DNA of 64,000 nt, taken from assembly GCF_000812665.2 (NCBI RefSeq), contig NZ_CP014327.1, positions 744,001 to 808,000 of the forward strand, given 5' to 3'. Shown here in pieces: positions 30,569 to 39,644 of this stretch. Each line of letters starts with the position of its first letter. Position 1 is the first letter of the stretch. The notes under the pieces were generated by a model that saw only the letters and a list, made by a program, of their open reading frames with translations, was not told the origin of the DNA and did not search any database. Both the position numbers and the translations under genes were made by a program. This DNA comes from Falsihalocynthiibacter arcticus. Its GTDB lineage: Bacteria > Pseudomonadota > Alphaproteobacteria > Rhodobacterales > Rhodobacteraceae.

Positions 30569-31443
30569 TCCTGCCGGAGCAAGAGCAACAGCGCCCCGAC
30601 CGTCAGAGCAACCCCGACCAAACTCGCCCCACTCGGCGCGCCATGTCCGAGCAAGATTTCCAGCAAGATCACCCAGCTTGGCACAAGATAAGTATAGGCC
30701 ATCACCTTGGCCCCCGACAGGCGCATCGAGCCAAAATGGATCAGACTCAGACTTCCCGCTGTCGCAAAAACCGCCGTGTAAAAAATCGTAAACCAAACAA
30801 GTGGCGGCAGCTGTGCCCAATCCGTTGCCAAAATCTCCCACCCGCCGACAACCAGCATCAGCAGGCTCCCCGCAACAAGGGCATACATCACAAAAACAAC
30901 GCCGCTCTCGCCACGGTTAAATTTGCGCAGCAGAGGTATATAGAGAGCATGGGCGCAAGCTCCGATGAAGAAGATCAGCTCGCCGCGCGCCACCTCAAAC
31001 CGCATCAACGCGCCGACATCTGCCCGAAACACCACCCAAAGCGCGCCAATCCCGCCAAGGATCAGCACCCAAAACACCCGCAAAGGCAGTACTTGCCGCA
31101 GTACTAAATACGCGCACCCCGCCGTAATAAGCGGTGTCAGCGTAAAAACCGCCGCCGTTGAAATTGGAGGGGCCGTTTTCAGCCCCTCAAACATCAGTAT
31201 CATATAAGAGCCGATTAACCCGCCCGTGACCGCATAGCGCCACGGAGCCTTGGCCGCCGCCTTTAGCGCCCGCAATGGCGCAGGTTCAAACCACAGAATT
31301 ACCACCAGCAACACCAGCGCCGCGATCCAAAACCTCAGCAAGTTCAGGGCAGCAGGCGCGATATCATTCGCCACCATCCCCCCCAAGCTAAACGACCCCG
31401 CAACGATAACAGAAAACAACAGCATCGCCGCGTGACCCGCCAT
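30565..31443 (-). CDS. DMT-superfamily transporter (EamA)
   Basis: 292 residues with ten hydrophobic helices in two EamA repeats, e.g. NLLRFWIAALVLLVVILWF in the first half and AYTYLVPSWVILLEILLGHG in the second. Typical inner-membrane metabolite or drug exporter; the substrate is unknown. It faces the arsR gene tail to tail. Confidence 0.88.
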   Translation of the reverse strand: MAGHAAMLLFSVIVAGSFSLGGMVANDIAPAALNLLRFWIAALVLLVVILWFEPAPLRALKAAAKAPWRYAVTGGLIGSYMILMFEGLKTAPPISTAAVFTLTPLITAGCAYLVLRQVLPLRVFWVLILGGIGALWVVFRADVGALMRFEVARGELIFFIGACAHALYIPLLRKFNRGESGVVFVMYALVAGSLLMLVVGGWEILATDWAQLPPLVWFTIFYTAVFATAGSLSLIHFGSMRLSGAKVMAYTYLVPSWVILLEILLGHGAPSGASLVGVALTVGALLLLLRQD

Positions 31444-31485
31444 TTCGCGTCGCCGTATGTGAAGGCCTTCCCCCCGAGAGCCGCC

Positions 31486-32367
31486 TCACTCATCCGGCAA
31501 ATCTTTCATCGCTTGCTTAAGGAACGTCAGAAAAGCTTGCACCTTGGGCGTACGATGTAGGTCCACATGGGTCACGATCCAATTGGGCGAGGCCCATTCG
31601 TCGCGCGGCGGCAATTGCTCGATCAATTCCGGATTCTTTTTGGCCACAGTCTCGGTCATAAACCCCAAACCAGCCCCCGCCTCGATCGCCGCCATCCCAT
31701 CATCCGCGTTATTAAAGCGAAACCGGATCCGATCGCGCGAGACACGCTGATCTAGCCAGCTGAAAAAGGGTGCGCGGGCGTGTGCGGTATCGACGCCAAC
31801 GAAAATATGGTTGGGCAGATCTCCCTCGCCCTGCAACTGACCATTGCGTGCAACATAACTCTTATGCGCATACAGCCCGATCCGTGTCGGACGGAATTTC
31901 TGCACCACATTGTCCGCCTCTTGGGGTGGACTTCCCGTGCGGATCGCCACATGTGCTTCGCCGTATTCAAGCCGAAACAGCCGCTCGCCCGTCAGAAACC
32001 GCACAATAACGCTGGGATGCAAACGTTGAAACTCTGCCAATACCGGCGCCAAGTACCGCGCCATTGTTGGCAAACTGGTGATGACCAACTCGCCGCTCAC
32101 CTCTTCGCCTTGCCCCCGAATGCGCCCTGTCATCTGGGTGAACTGATCGTCGGTAATCCGCGCTACCCGCAGCAGTTCCTGCCCCGCTTCGGTCGGCGTA
32201 TAGCCACGCGCATGGCGCTGGAACAACTTGGTTTGCAGGCTCTCTTCCAACGCATCAATATGGCGAATGACCGTTGCATGGTGCACTCCCAAGACCTCGG
32301 CGGCCCCGCTCACCGTCCCAACACGTGCGACATGATAGGCCGTTCTAATCTCATCCCAGCTGGACAT
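31486..32367 (-). CDS. LysR-family regulator
   Basis: 293 residues from ATG 32367 (the frame is open further up, but the helix-turn-helix begins at SSWDEIRTAYHVARVG). Winged HTH at 5-65 with GAAEVLGVHHATVIRHIDALE, then an effector-binding domain. Divergent from the azoreductase gene, with a CATATA-N7-TATATG palindrome in the gap; control of that gene is likely. Confidence 0.9.
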   Translation of the reverse strand: MSSWDEIRTAYHVARVGTVSGAAEVLGVHHATVIRHIDALEESLQTKLFQRHARGYTPTEAGQELLRVARITDDQFTQMTGRIRGQGEEVSGELVITSLPTMARYLAPVLAEFQRLHPSVIVRFLTGERLFRLEYGEAHVAIRTGSPPQEADNVVQKFRPTRIGLYAHKSYVARNGQLQGEGDLPNHIFVGVDTAHARAPFFSWLDQRVSRDRIRFRFNNADDGMAAIEAGAGLGFMTETVAKKNPELIEQLPPRDEWASPNWIVTHVDLHRTPKVQAFLTFLKQAMKDLPDE

Positions 32368-32400
32368 TATACCCTCTTCATCAATCCGTGCGCATTCACA

Positions 32401-32419
32401 CATATAGTGTTGATATATG
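32401..32419. promoter_or_regulatory. Candidate LysR box between lysR and azoR
   Basis: Inverted repeat CATATA-GTGTTGA-TATATG inside the 124-bp divergent gap. LysR regulators usually bind such AT-rich dyads. The match is structural only. Confidence 0.45.
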
Positions 32420-32491
32420 CGAGTTGTGTTCATTCACGCAATGCATAAATGTTCGGTCAACAGAAACACTTCCGCCCGAAAGGCTCTCGGA

Positions 32492-33064
32492 ATGACCCAC
32501 AACATCCTGCGCATCGACGCCTCCGCCCGTTACCAAGGCTCCATCTCTCGCGACCTTGGCGACGACTTTATCGACCAAAAACCGAACGCAACCGTCACAA
32601 CCCGTGACCTTGCCCAAGGCATCCCACAGATCAACGAAACATGGGTCGGTGCCACCTTCACCCCGCCAGAAGCCCGCACCACCGCGCAAAAAGCAACGCT
32701 CGCATTGTCCGACGAACTGGTCGCGGAACTGATTGCCGCCGATGAAATCGTCCTGACCACCCCACTCTATAACTTCTCCGCCCCCGCGGCGTTCAAAGCA
32801 TGGGTCGACCAAATCGCCCGCGCTGGCGTCACGTTCAAATATACCGAAACTGGCCCCGTTGGCCTGCTCGACGACAAACCCGTCACGATCATTGTCTCTT
32901 CGGGTGGCGTGGCTCTTGGCTCCCCCGTTGATTTTTTCTCGGCCCACGCGCGTCAAGTCTTTAACTTCATCGGCATTACCAACGTGACCTTGGTTGGCGC
33001 GTCTGGTGGCACCGAGGCCGCCATCACCACCGCAAAAACCGAACTGACCAAAATCGCCGCTTAA
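32492..33064 (+). CDS. azoR: FMN-dependent NADH-azoreductase
   Basis: 190 residues from ATG 32492. Flavodoxin-like fold: ILRIDASARYQGSISRDL binds FMN phosphate, and TTPLYNFSAPAAFKAWVDQIARAGVTF is the AzoR signature, followed by VSSGG. It reduces azo compounds and quinones with NADH. Divergent LysR gene suggests induction by a quinone-like signal. A terminator-like hairpin follows. Confidence 0.92.
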   Translation: MTHNILRIDASARYQGSISRDLGDDFIDQKPNATVTTRDLAQGIPQINETWVGATFTPPEARTTAQKATLALSDELVAELIAADEIVLTTPLYNFSAPAAFKAWVDQIARAGVTFKYTETGPVGLLDDKPVTIIVSSGGVALGSPVDFFSAHARQVFNFIGITNVTLVGASGGTEAAITTAKTELTKIAA

Positions 33065-33074
33065 GCAAAAATCC

Positions 33075-33102
33075 GGAGGGCCCCAACCACGGGGGCCTTC
33101 CC
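33075..33102 (+). terminator. Terminator after azoR
   Basis: GGAGGGCCCC and GGGGGCCTTCC pair with one mismatch around a short loop, followed by a pyrimidine-rich run. Confidence 0.65.
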
Positions 33103-33306
33103 TCTCTTGACTCTCTTCCCCTGACCCCATAAACGCGCACCATATCCCGAGGGTTCCACACCTTCGGTCCCCGCTTTAGTAGGGATCGCCATCCGTCAGC
33201 GCGTTGCGCCCACGGGTGTCGTTGTGGTTTGGTAGTTCGCTACCTTACAATTGGTCGCGCCCAGCATATCTTATGGGCAAATGGTAATGGCGAAGGAGCC
33301 GCGATA

Positions 33307-34806
33307 ATGTTTGAAAACCTATCTGAACGTCTTGGTGGCGTCTTTGATCGGCTCACAAAACAAGGCGCCCTCTCTGAGGATGACGTCAAAACAGCTTTGC
33401 GCGAAGTGCGCGTCGCCCTGCTTGAGGCCGACGTTTCCCTGCCCGTTGCCCGCGATTTCGTTAAGGCCATCCAAGACAAAGCCACTGGCCAAGCCGTTAC
33501 AAAATCCATCACCCCCGGCCAGCAAGTCGTCAAAATCGTCCACGACGAACTCGTTCATGTCCTCACGGGCGAAGGCGATCCGGGTGCGCTCAAAATCGAT
33601 AACGCCCCTGCCCCAATCCTGATGGTCGGTCTGCAAGGCTCCGGTAAAACCACCACCACTGGTAAACTCGCCAAACGCCTGACCGAGAAAAACGGCAAAC
33701 GCGTTCTCATGGCCTCGCTCGATATTTACCGTCCTGCCGCGCAACAACAACTCGCGATCCTCGGCACCCAAATTGGCGTTGATACCCTGCCCATCGTGGC
33801 TGGCGAATCCGCTGTTCAAATCGCCAAACGCGCAAAACAACAAGCCACCCTTGGCGGCTACGACGTCTATATGCTCGATACCGCGGGCCGCTTGCACATC
33901 GACGAAACTTTGATGCAAGAAGTCGAAGACGTGCGCAACGCGGTCAACCCGCGCGAAACGCTCCTCGTCGTTGACGGCCTCACAGGCCAAGTTGCGGTCG
34001 AAGTGGCCGAAGAATTCGACGCCAAAGTCGGCATTACCGGCGTTGTCCTCACCCGTATGGACGGCGACGGTCGCGGTGGTGCTGCTCTCTCTATGCGGGC
34101 CGTCACGGGCAAACCGATCCGCTTTGTCGGCCTCGGCGAGAAAATGGACGCGCTTGATACCTTTGAGCCTGACCGTATCGCGGGCCGCATTTTGGGGATG
34201 GGCGATATCGTCGCCCTCGTTGAAAAGGCCCAAGAAACCATCGAGGCCGCACAGGCCGAACGCATGATGAAACGGTTCCAAAAGGGCCAATTCAACATGA
34301 ACGATCTCAAATCCCAACTTGAGCAAATGATTAAGATGGGTGGCATGGAAGGTATCATGGGGATGATGCCGGGCATGGGCAAAATGGCCAAACAGGCACA
34401 AGGCGCTGGTATGGACGACAAAGTCCTTACGCGTCAAATCGCACTGATCCAATCGATGACCAAAAAAGAGCGCGCCAACCCCGCCCTCCTGCAAGCGTCG
34501 CGCAAAAAGCGCATCGCCAAGGGTGCGGGTCTTGAAGTCTCCGACTTGAACAAACTTCTCAAAATGCAGCGCCAAATGGGCGACATGATGAAGAAGATGG
34601 GCAAGGGCGGCATGCTCAAACAGGCGATGAAAGGCATGTTTGGCAAAGGCGGTATGCCCGAGGGCATGGACCCCTCGCAAGCCATGGGTCAAATGGATCC
34701 AAAAGCGCTGGAAGCGGCGGCCAAGCAAATGGGCGGCAAACTTCCGGGTCTTGGTGCGCCGGGCGGCTTGCCCATGGGCCTCTCTGGTTTTGGGAAAAAG
34801 AAGTAA
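33307..34806 (+). CDS. ffh: Signal recognition particle protein Ffh
   Basis: 499 residues from ATG 33307, preceded by AAGGAG. N domain, then GTPase G domain with GLQGSGKTTTTGKLAK, DTAGRLHID and TRMDGDGRGG, and a Met-rich M domain (GIMGMMPGMGKMAKQ) with a long Gly/Met tail. It binds signal sequences and 4.5S RNA for co-translational membrane targeting. The RNA gene is not in the window. It heads a cluster reaching to the ribosomal protein and tRNA methylase genes. Confidence 0.97.
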   Translation: MFENLSERLGGVFDRLTKQGALSEDDVKTALREVRVALLEADVSLPVARDFVKAIQDKATGQAVTKSITPGQQVVKIVHDELVHVLTGEGDPGALKIDNAPAPILMVGLQGSGKTTTTGKLAKRLTEKNGKRVLMASLDIYRPAAQQQLAILGTQIGVDTLPIVAGESAVQIAKRAKQQATLGGYDVYMLDTAGRLHIDETLMQEVEDVRNAVNPRETLLVVDGLTGQVAVEVAEEFDAKVGITGVVLTRMDGDGRGGAALSMRAVTGKPIRFVGLGEKMDALDTFEPDRIAGRILGMGDIVALVEKAQETIEAAQAERMMKRFQKGQFNMNDLKSQLEQMIKMGGMEGIMGMMPGMGKMAKQAQGAGMDDKVLTRQIALIQSMTKKERANPALLQASRKKRIAKGAGLEVSDLNKLLKMQRQMGDMMKKMGKGGMLKQAMKGMFGKGGMPEGMDPSQAMGQMDPKALEAAAKQMGGKLPGLGAPGGLPMGLSGFGKKK

Positions 34807-35349
34807 ATGAACAAGGCGCCCGTCATAAAAACCAAACGGCTCGTTTTGCGGGGACATATCCTCGCAGACTTCGAACCGTTGCGCGCGTTTTTTGACACGG
34901 ACCGCGCAAAGTTCGTTGGGGCGCCGATTTCCGATGCCCGTCTGTGGCAGGGCTTTGCCGCCGACGTCGGCGCGTGGGAGCTTTTGGGCATGGGCGGCTG
35001 GGCCATCACCCTGCCCGATGGCACGATGATCGGCCAAATCTCCGTGAACCAACCCAAGCATTTCCCCGAAGTCGAATTGGGCTGGATGTTGTTTGAGGGC
35101 CACAGCCGCAAAGGCTATGCCGCCGAAGCCGCGATCGCCGTGCGCGACTGGGCCGTTGCCAACCTTCCCCTGACGTCGCTGGTCAGCTACATCGACCCCG
35201 AAAACGGACGTTCCATTCTACTCGCCGCCAAGCTCGGCGCGCGTATCGACAACAAAGCAACAAAGCCCCAAAACGAAACCTGTTTGGTCTTTCGTTATAA
35301 GTTGGCTGCAGTCGACGATACCGACGGTTCTGTGGAGGCCTACGCGTGA
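34807..35349 (+). CDS. GNAT-family acetyltransferase (RimJ/RimL type)
   Basis: 180 residues starting right after the ffh stop. Acetyltransf_3 pattern: IKTKRLVLRGHILADFEPLRAFF, ELGWMLFEGHSRKGYAAEAA (the acetyl-CoA loop with GHSRKGYA) and YIDPENGRSILLAAKLGA. It would acetylate an amino group on a protein or small molecule; the substrate is unknown. Location behind ffh is common in Rhodobacterales. Confidence 0.9.
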   Translation: MNKAPVIKTKRLVLRGHILADFEPLRAFFDTDRAKFVGAPISDARLWQGFAADVGAWELLGMGGWAITLPDGTMIGQISVNQPKHFPEVELGWMLFEGHSRKGYAAEAAIAVRDWAVANLPLTSLVSYIDPENGRSILLAAKLGARIDNKATKPQNETCLVFRYKLAAVDDTDGSVEAYA

Positions 35350-35356
35350 AGAAAAT

Positions 35357-35389
35357 CATATGCAAAACATATGCAATTCATATGGCAAA
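35357..35389 (+). repeat. Three tandem 11-bp CATATG repeats
   Basis: Three units starting at 35357, 35368 and 35379: CATATGCAAAA, CATATGCAATT and CATATGGCAAA. Each contains the palindrome CATATG one helical turn from the next, ending 24 bp before the chorismate mutase ATG. A binding site or leader element is possible. Confidence 0.6.
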
Positions 35390-35413
35390 CTCATCGCTGT
35401 TTTGGGGGGTCAA

Positions 35414-35710
35414 ATGACCGATAATATCACCCGCGCCGCCGAGGTTCTAAAGTCGCATCGCGAGAGCATCGACCGCCTCGATGCCATCCTTGTTTATACT
35501 CTGGGCGAGCGGTTTAAACACACCCAAGCCGTGGGCGCCCTCAAGGCCGAACACGCGCTCCCGCCCTCCGATCCTACCCGTGAAGCGGCGCAAATCGCCC
35601 GCCTCGAAGATCTCGCAACAGAAGCAGATCTGGACCCCGAATTCGCTAAGAATTTCTTGAATTTCATCATTCAAGAAGTGATTCAACATCACAAAAAACA
35701 TACTGAATAA
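35414..35710 (+). CDS. Chorismate mutase (AroQ type)
   Basis: 98 residues from ATG 35414, which has a G-rich ribosome site; an in-frame ATG at 35360 lies in the repeat and is less likely. All-helical AroQ pattern: SHRESIDRLDAILVYTLGERFKHTQAVGALKAEH holds the catalytic Arg and Lys residues, ending in FLNFIIQEVIQHH. It converts chorismate to prephenate for Phe and Tyr synthesis. Monofunctional. Confidence 0.92.
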   Translation: MTDNITRAAEVLKSHRESIDRLDAILVYTLGERFKHTQAVGALKAEHALPPSDPTREAAQIARLEDLATEADLDPEFAKNFLNFIIQEVIQHHKKHTE

Positions 35711-35767
35711 TCAAACAACCCCAGCCATAAGATGCTGGAAACAAATAAAACTTAGGAGACTACTACT

Positions 35768-36154
35768 ATGGCTATGAAAATTCGCCTTGCCCGTGGCGGC
35801 AGCAAAAAACGCCCCTTCTACCGTGTTGTCGCAGCCGACAGCCGTATGCCACGCGATGGCCGCTTCATTGAGAAATTGGGCACATATAACCCCCTTCTCG
35901 CAAAAGACAGCGAAGAGCGCGTACAGCTCGACCTTGACCGCGTAAAACATTGGCTTGACCAAGGCGCGCAACCTTCTGACCGCGTAGCACGTTTCCTCGA
36001 AGCCGCTGGCGTTCTTGAAGCAAAAACACGCAGCAACCCTAAGCGCGCAATCCCAGGCAAAAAAGCCACAGAACGCGCCGAAGAAAAAGCCGCTAAAGCA
36101 GTAACAGCAGCCGAAGCTGCCGCTACACCAGCAGAAGAAGTATCTGCCGAGTAA
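35768..36154 (+). CDS. rpsP: 30S ribosomal protein S16
   Basis: 128 residues. Family start [36 protein letters not shown], with an Ala/Glu/Lys-rich C-terminal extension common in alphaproteobacteria. Ribosome site AGGAG. It leads the rpsP-bluB-rimM-trmD group. Confidence 0.97.
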   Translation: MAMKIRLARGGSKKRPFYRVVAADSRMPRDGRFIEKLGTYNPLLAKDSEERVQLDLDRVKHWLDQGAQPSDRVARFLEAAGVLEAKTRSNPKRAIPGKKATERAEEKAAKAVTAAEAAATPAEEVSAE

Positions 36155-36175
36155 TCAAATAGTTAGGTCCAAATC

Positions 36176-36805
36176 ATGCCCGAATTTTCAGACGAGTTTC
36201 GGCAAGACTTGGGCCAACTTTTTCGGTGGCGGCGCGATGTGCGCCGCTTCCGCACAGACCCCGTCGATCCCGCGTTAGTCGACCTCTGCCTCGCCAGCTT
36301 TTCGCTCGCCCCCTCGGTGGGATTGTCCGAACCTTGGCGGATCATAAAAGTACACAGCGCCCAAGCCCGCGCTGCCGCTTTGCAAAACTTTGAAATTGAA
36401 AACAAAAAAGCCCTTGAGGGTCAGGTCGATGACCGTGCGAAACTTTACGCAAGCCTCAAACTTTCCGGCATGAAAGACGCCCCCGTTCAACTGGCGATTT
36501 TCTGCGACGAGAGCACCGAAAAAGGCGCAGGTCTGGGCGCACAAACCATGCCGGAAATGCGCCGATATTCGGTTGTTTCGGCCGTTACGCAAATGTGGCT
36601 TCTTGCCCGTGCGCATGGTCTTGGCGTAGGTTGGGTATCCATCCTTGACGCCCCAAAACTTTGCGCCGAACTAGACGTGCCAAAAGACTGGCGACTCGTC
36701 GCTTTTCTGTGCATGGGTTGGCCCGAAGATGATATGGATAGCCCCGAACTTGAACGCGCTGGATGGGAACAAAGAGCTCCCCATTTGACCGTCGAAACCC
36801 GATAG
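36176..36805 (+). CDS. bluB: 5,6-dimethylbenzimidazole synthase BluB
   Basis: 209-residue nitroreductase-fold protein. RWRRDVRRFRTDPVD near the start, SVGLSEPWRIIKV, MPEMRRYSVVSAVTQMWLLARAHGLGVGWVSILD and FLCMGWPEDD match BluB, not general nitroreductases. It cleaves reduced FMN with oxygen to give the lower ligand of vitamin B12. It is placed 21 bp after rpsP and 9 bp before rimM, an unexpected operon for a cobalamin gene. Confidence 0.92.
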   Translation: MPEFSDEFRQDLGQLFRWRRDVRRFRTDPVDPALVDLCLASFSLAPSVGLSEPWRIIKVHSAQARAAALQNFEIENKKALEGQVDDRAKLYASLKLSGMKDAPVQLAIFCDESTEKGAGLGAQTMPEMRRYSVVSAVTQMWLLARAHGLGVGWVSILDAPKLCAELDVPKDWRLVAFLCMGWPEDDMDSPELERAGWEQRAPHLTVETR

Positions 36806-36814
36806 GAGACCGCA

Positions 36815-37333
36815 GTGTCCAAAGACAAAATTTGTGTGGGTGCCTTTGCGGGTTCCTATGGCGTTCAGGGCGAAGTGCGCCTCAAGAGTTATTGCGCGGA
36901 TCCCGCCGCCATCGAGACTTATGGCTTGCTCTCGTCTGAAGATGGCGAGATCGAATATATTGTTGGCATAACCCGCGCTGTAAAGAACGGATTTTCCGCC
37001 CGCGTCGAGGGTGTCTTCACCAAAGAACAGGCTGATGCGCTCACAAACACACTGCTTTATGTAGATCGTGACGTTCTTCCAAGCTTGCCGGATGATGAGT
37101 TTTATCACAGTGATCTCATTGGGTTAGATGTATTGGATACCGGCGGAACCCTCCTTGGTAAAGTCCAGAAGGTTGTCAACCACGGCGCCAGCGACATTCT
37201 TGAAATTGCGGGCCCAAATCTGAAGGCCACCGTCCTTATGCCCTTTACACATGCGGTGGTTCCGACCGTCGATCTGGCGTCTGGCCGCTTGATTGTTGAC
37301 CCGCCCGAGGGCGTGTTTCCTGATGACGACTAG
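36815..37333 (+). CDS. rimM: 16S rRNA processing protein RimM
   Basis: 172 residues, GTG start with GGAGA upstream. [20 protein letters not shown] is the N-terminal beta-barrel signature and [21 protein letters not shown] begins the PRC-barrel. It binds S19 and helps 30S maturation. Its end overlaps the start of a sulfotransferase-like fragment. Confidence 0.95.
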   Translation: MSKDKICVGAFAGSYGVQGEVRLKSYCADPAAIETYGLLSSEDGEIEYIVGITRAVKNGFSARVEGVFTKEQADALTNTLLYVDRDVLPSLPDDEFYHSDLIGLDVLDTGGTLLGKVQKVVNHGASDILEIAGPNLKATVLMPFTHAVVPTVDLASGRLIVDPPEGVFPDDD

Positions 37334-37586
37334 GATCATCATTCACGCAGGGTTTTACAAAACTGGAGCTACTTCGCTTCAGGCCTATTCTGAGCGAATC
37401 TCGGCCCTGTTTGGGGACCAAATTTTCTATTGCAGTCGCGACCAATTATCCGACGCTGCCATCGCGGCCCCGCAAAAGCACTCCTTGAATTACTCTGGAT
37501 GCAGGAGGACAGTCTCCGTGCAAAACTTCCATCTGCACAGCAGCGAAAACACGGGCAACACGCTAAAAACAAGAGATATTTCATGA
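37323..37586 (+). pseudogene. Sulfotransferase-like fragment between rimM and trmD
   Basis: Begins 11 bases inside rimM with [23 protein letters not shown], which matches the 5'-phosphosulfate loop (HAGFxKTGTTSLQ) of P-loop sulfotransferases common in Rhodobacterales. Homology fades after about 50 codons and nothing of the remaining domain is present. A second frame open to trmD (37430 on) shows no clear family. It is read as the leftover 5' end of a deleted gene. The 336-bp gap to trmD holds nothing else recognised. Confidence 0.55.
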
Positions 37587-37669
37587 CAATCCCACCAATG
37601 AAAAGAGCCCTCGCCACAAAGTCCCACGGCCGTTTGTCAATCAGCACGTCCCTGAAACCACGCGAATTG

Positions 37670-38407
37670 ATGACGGACACCCCCCGCCTGAAGGGTGCGT
37701 GGACCGCCAAGATCGTCACGCTTTTTCCAGAAGTTTTTCCGGGGATATTGGGTGCATCTTTGACGGGGAAGGCCTTAAAGGAGGGGCTTTGGGCGCTGGA
37801 GACCATCGACTTGCGCAGTTATGGCGACGGACGGCACAAAAACGTCGATGACACGCCGTCAGGAGGGGGTGCAGGGATGGTATTGCGGGCCGATGTGGTT
37901 GGCAAAGCGCTTGAGCATGCGACACACGGCGTTCCAAAAGATCGCGCGCGCTGGCCTGTTATTTATATGTCACCACGGGGCAAGCCGCTTACGCAAGCGA
38001 TGGCCCAGAAATTCGCACAAGCCGAGGGAATGACCATCCTGTGTGGACGGTTTGAGGGCGTGGATGAACGTGTTTTGGAGCATTATGAAATCGAAGAGGT
38101 GAGCCTTGGGGATTTCGTTTTAACCGGTGGTGAAATTGCCGCCCAAGCCATGATTGACGCTACGGTGCGGTTGCTGCCGGATGTCCTTGGAAATCACGTG
38201 TCGACCGAAGAAGAGAGCTTTTCAAACGGCCTGCTAGAACACGCGCAATACACGCGTCCTGCGATTTGGGAAGGCCATGAAATCCCAGCGGTCCTCACCT
38301 CTGGCAACCACGCGAAAGTTGAAAAATGGCGCCACGAGCAGTCGGAAAAAATTACACAAGAACGGCGTCCAGACCTATGGGAAGCCTACCAGAAACGGCC
38401 TAAATGA
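37670..38407 (+). CDS. trmD: tRNA (guanine37-N1)-methyltransferase TrmD
   Basis: 245 residues from ATG 37670, the family start (WTAKIVTLFPEVFPG). SPOUT trefoil-knot methylase with LCGRFEGVDERVLEHYE and SLGDFVLTGGE for S-adenosylmethionine binding. It methylates G37 in tRNAs to prevent frameshifting. The frame is open for 80 codons upstream but without homology. Confidence 0.95.
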   Translation: MTDTPRLKGAWTAKIVTLFPEVFPGILGASLTGKALKEGLWALETIDLRSYGDGRHKNVDDTPSGGGAGMVLRADVVGKALEHATHGVPKDRARWPVIYMSPRGKPLTQAMAQKFAQAEGMTILCGRFEGVDERVLEHYEIEEVSLGDFVLTGGEIAAQAMIDATVRLLPDVLGNHVSTEEESFSNGLLEHAQYTRPAIWEGHEIPAVLTSGNHAKVEKWRHEQSEKITQERRPDLWEAYQKRPK

Positions 38408-38493
38408 CGGGTGCCCTAAGCGTGGAAGACCTTGACATGCCTAGGCTTTCCTTCCCCTATTGAAACACAGAAACTCATTTAGGGAGAACTCAA

Positions 38494-38910
38494 ATGGAAT
38501 TTGTAGCCGCCTATTCGACCGCGATACTTTCGCTCCTCGTGTTTGTTCTAATTGTTTTGGTTCAAGGCGCAATGGTGGGGGCCGCCAAGGCATCGGCCGC
38601 GCTCACACCCGGAAGTTCACCCAAGGCCGACTACGAGACCGCGTTGTATCGCCTCGATCGTTCGCACCAAAACGGCGTGGAGAACTTGGCCGCCGCGGCG
38701 ATTGCGTTGTTTTCATGCATACTCGTTGGCGCCCCAAGTTGGTGGGTAAATCTATTGATGGTCCTCTTCCTTTTGGGCCGCATCGTTTACGCGCTGATCT
38801 ACTTGAGAAACGTGGGAAAGCAGACGCAAGGCATCCGAACAGGGGTTTATGTCTTTAGCTGGGCAATGATCGTCATCCTATGCTGCATGGCAATTTTGTC
38901 CCTTATTTAA
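38494..38910 (+). CDS. MAPEG-family membrane protein
   Basis: 138 residues with four hydrophobic helices and the MAPEG pattern (YRLDRSHQNGVENLAAAAIALF, LGRIVYALIYLRNVGKQTQGIRTGVY). The family includes glutathione transferases and leukotriene synthases; bacterial members are little studied. The start ATG at 38494 has GGGAGAA upstream. Own transcription unit between trmD and rplS is likely. Confidence 0.9.
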   Translation: MEFVAAYSTAILSLLVFVLIVLVQGAMVGAAKASAALTPGSSPKADYETALYRLDRSHQNGVENLAAAAIALFSCILVGAPSWWVNLLMVLFLLGRIVYALIYLRNVGKQTQGIRTGVYVFSWAMIVILCCMAILSLI

Positions 38911-39255
38911 CGGGGCTTTCCTTAGGTCTCCGCAGGCAACTTTGTGGTCGCTTGGGGCTTGCCCCTAGGCCTTTTTGCGCCTATACCGCGCAGACTTGAG
39001 ATGAGAAAACTGGGTGGATGATTCTGTTTGGGTTCTTGTTTCAGGTACTAGGGGCTATCCCTAACGCGGGGCGCGTCAAACCAAACATTCTTCTGTTTGG
39101 GTGTTATGTGCATCAACCGCTTGTGGGCCACCTCTCAAAGGAATGACGATCTTATCTCTGGCGGGCTGATTTTTCGGGACCCGGTGAACGACCAAGAGCA
39201 CTTAGACCGCACAAACTTCGTGGAAAAAACCGCGAGCATTTATGGAGTAAATCAG
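38911..39255 (+). other. Gap between MAPEG gene and rplS
   Basis: 345 bp without a convincing gene. It holds a GGGGC-TT-GCCCC hairpin (38954-38965) before CTTTTT, a probable terminator of the MAPEG gene, and two copies of TTCTGTTTGGGT (near 39022 and 39092). The remainder presumably carries the rplS promoter and leader; no known ribosomal-protein leader structure was recognised. Confidence 0.5.
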
Positions 39256-39633
39256 ATGAACCTGATTGCACAATTGGAAGCTGAGCAAGTCGCAAACCTT
39301 GCAAAAGACATTCCAGATTTCAAAGCGGGTGACACTATCCGCGTTGGTTACAAGGTAACCGAGGGCACGCGCTCTCGTGTACAGAACTACGAAGGCGTTT
39401 GTATCGCCCGTAAAAACGGTTCCGGCATTGCTGGTTCGTTCACAGTTCGCAAAATTTCTTTTGGTGAAGGTGTAGAGCGCGTATTCCCACTGCACTCCAC
39501 AAACATCGACAGCATCACCGTGGTTCGCCGCGGTAAAGTCCGTCGCGCCAAATTGTACTATCTGCGTGAACGTCGTGGTAAATCCGCACGTATCGCCGAA
39601 GTTACAAACTATAAACCCAAAAAAGAAGCGTAA
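39256..39633 (+). CDS. rplS: 50S ribosomal protein L19
   Basis: 125 residues from ATG 39256 with GGAG eight bases upstream. [30 protein letters not shown], and [36 protein letters not shown] are the L19 core. Sits at the 30S-50S interface. Followed 11 bp later by rpmE. Confidence 0.97.
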   Translation: MNLIAQLEAEQVANLAKDIPDFKAGDTIRVGYKVTEGTRSRVQNYEGVCIARKNGSGIAGSFTVRKISFGEGVERVFPLHSTNIDSITVVRRGKVRRAKLYYLRERRGKSARIAEVTNYKPKKEA

Positions 39634-39644
39634 GGAAAAGGGCC

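Noticed and set aside
33319-35103. A 594-codon minus-strand frame opposite ffh
   Set aside because: It is antisense to ffh and the GNAT gene, is rich in His and Phe as expected from the reverse complement of a Met/Lys-rich gene, and shows no family motif.
38911-39255. tRNA or structured RNA gene before rplS
   Set aside because: No T-loop GGTTCGAATCC-like motif or cloverleaf could be drawn; only a terminator-like hairpin and a short repeat are visible.
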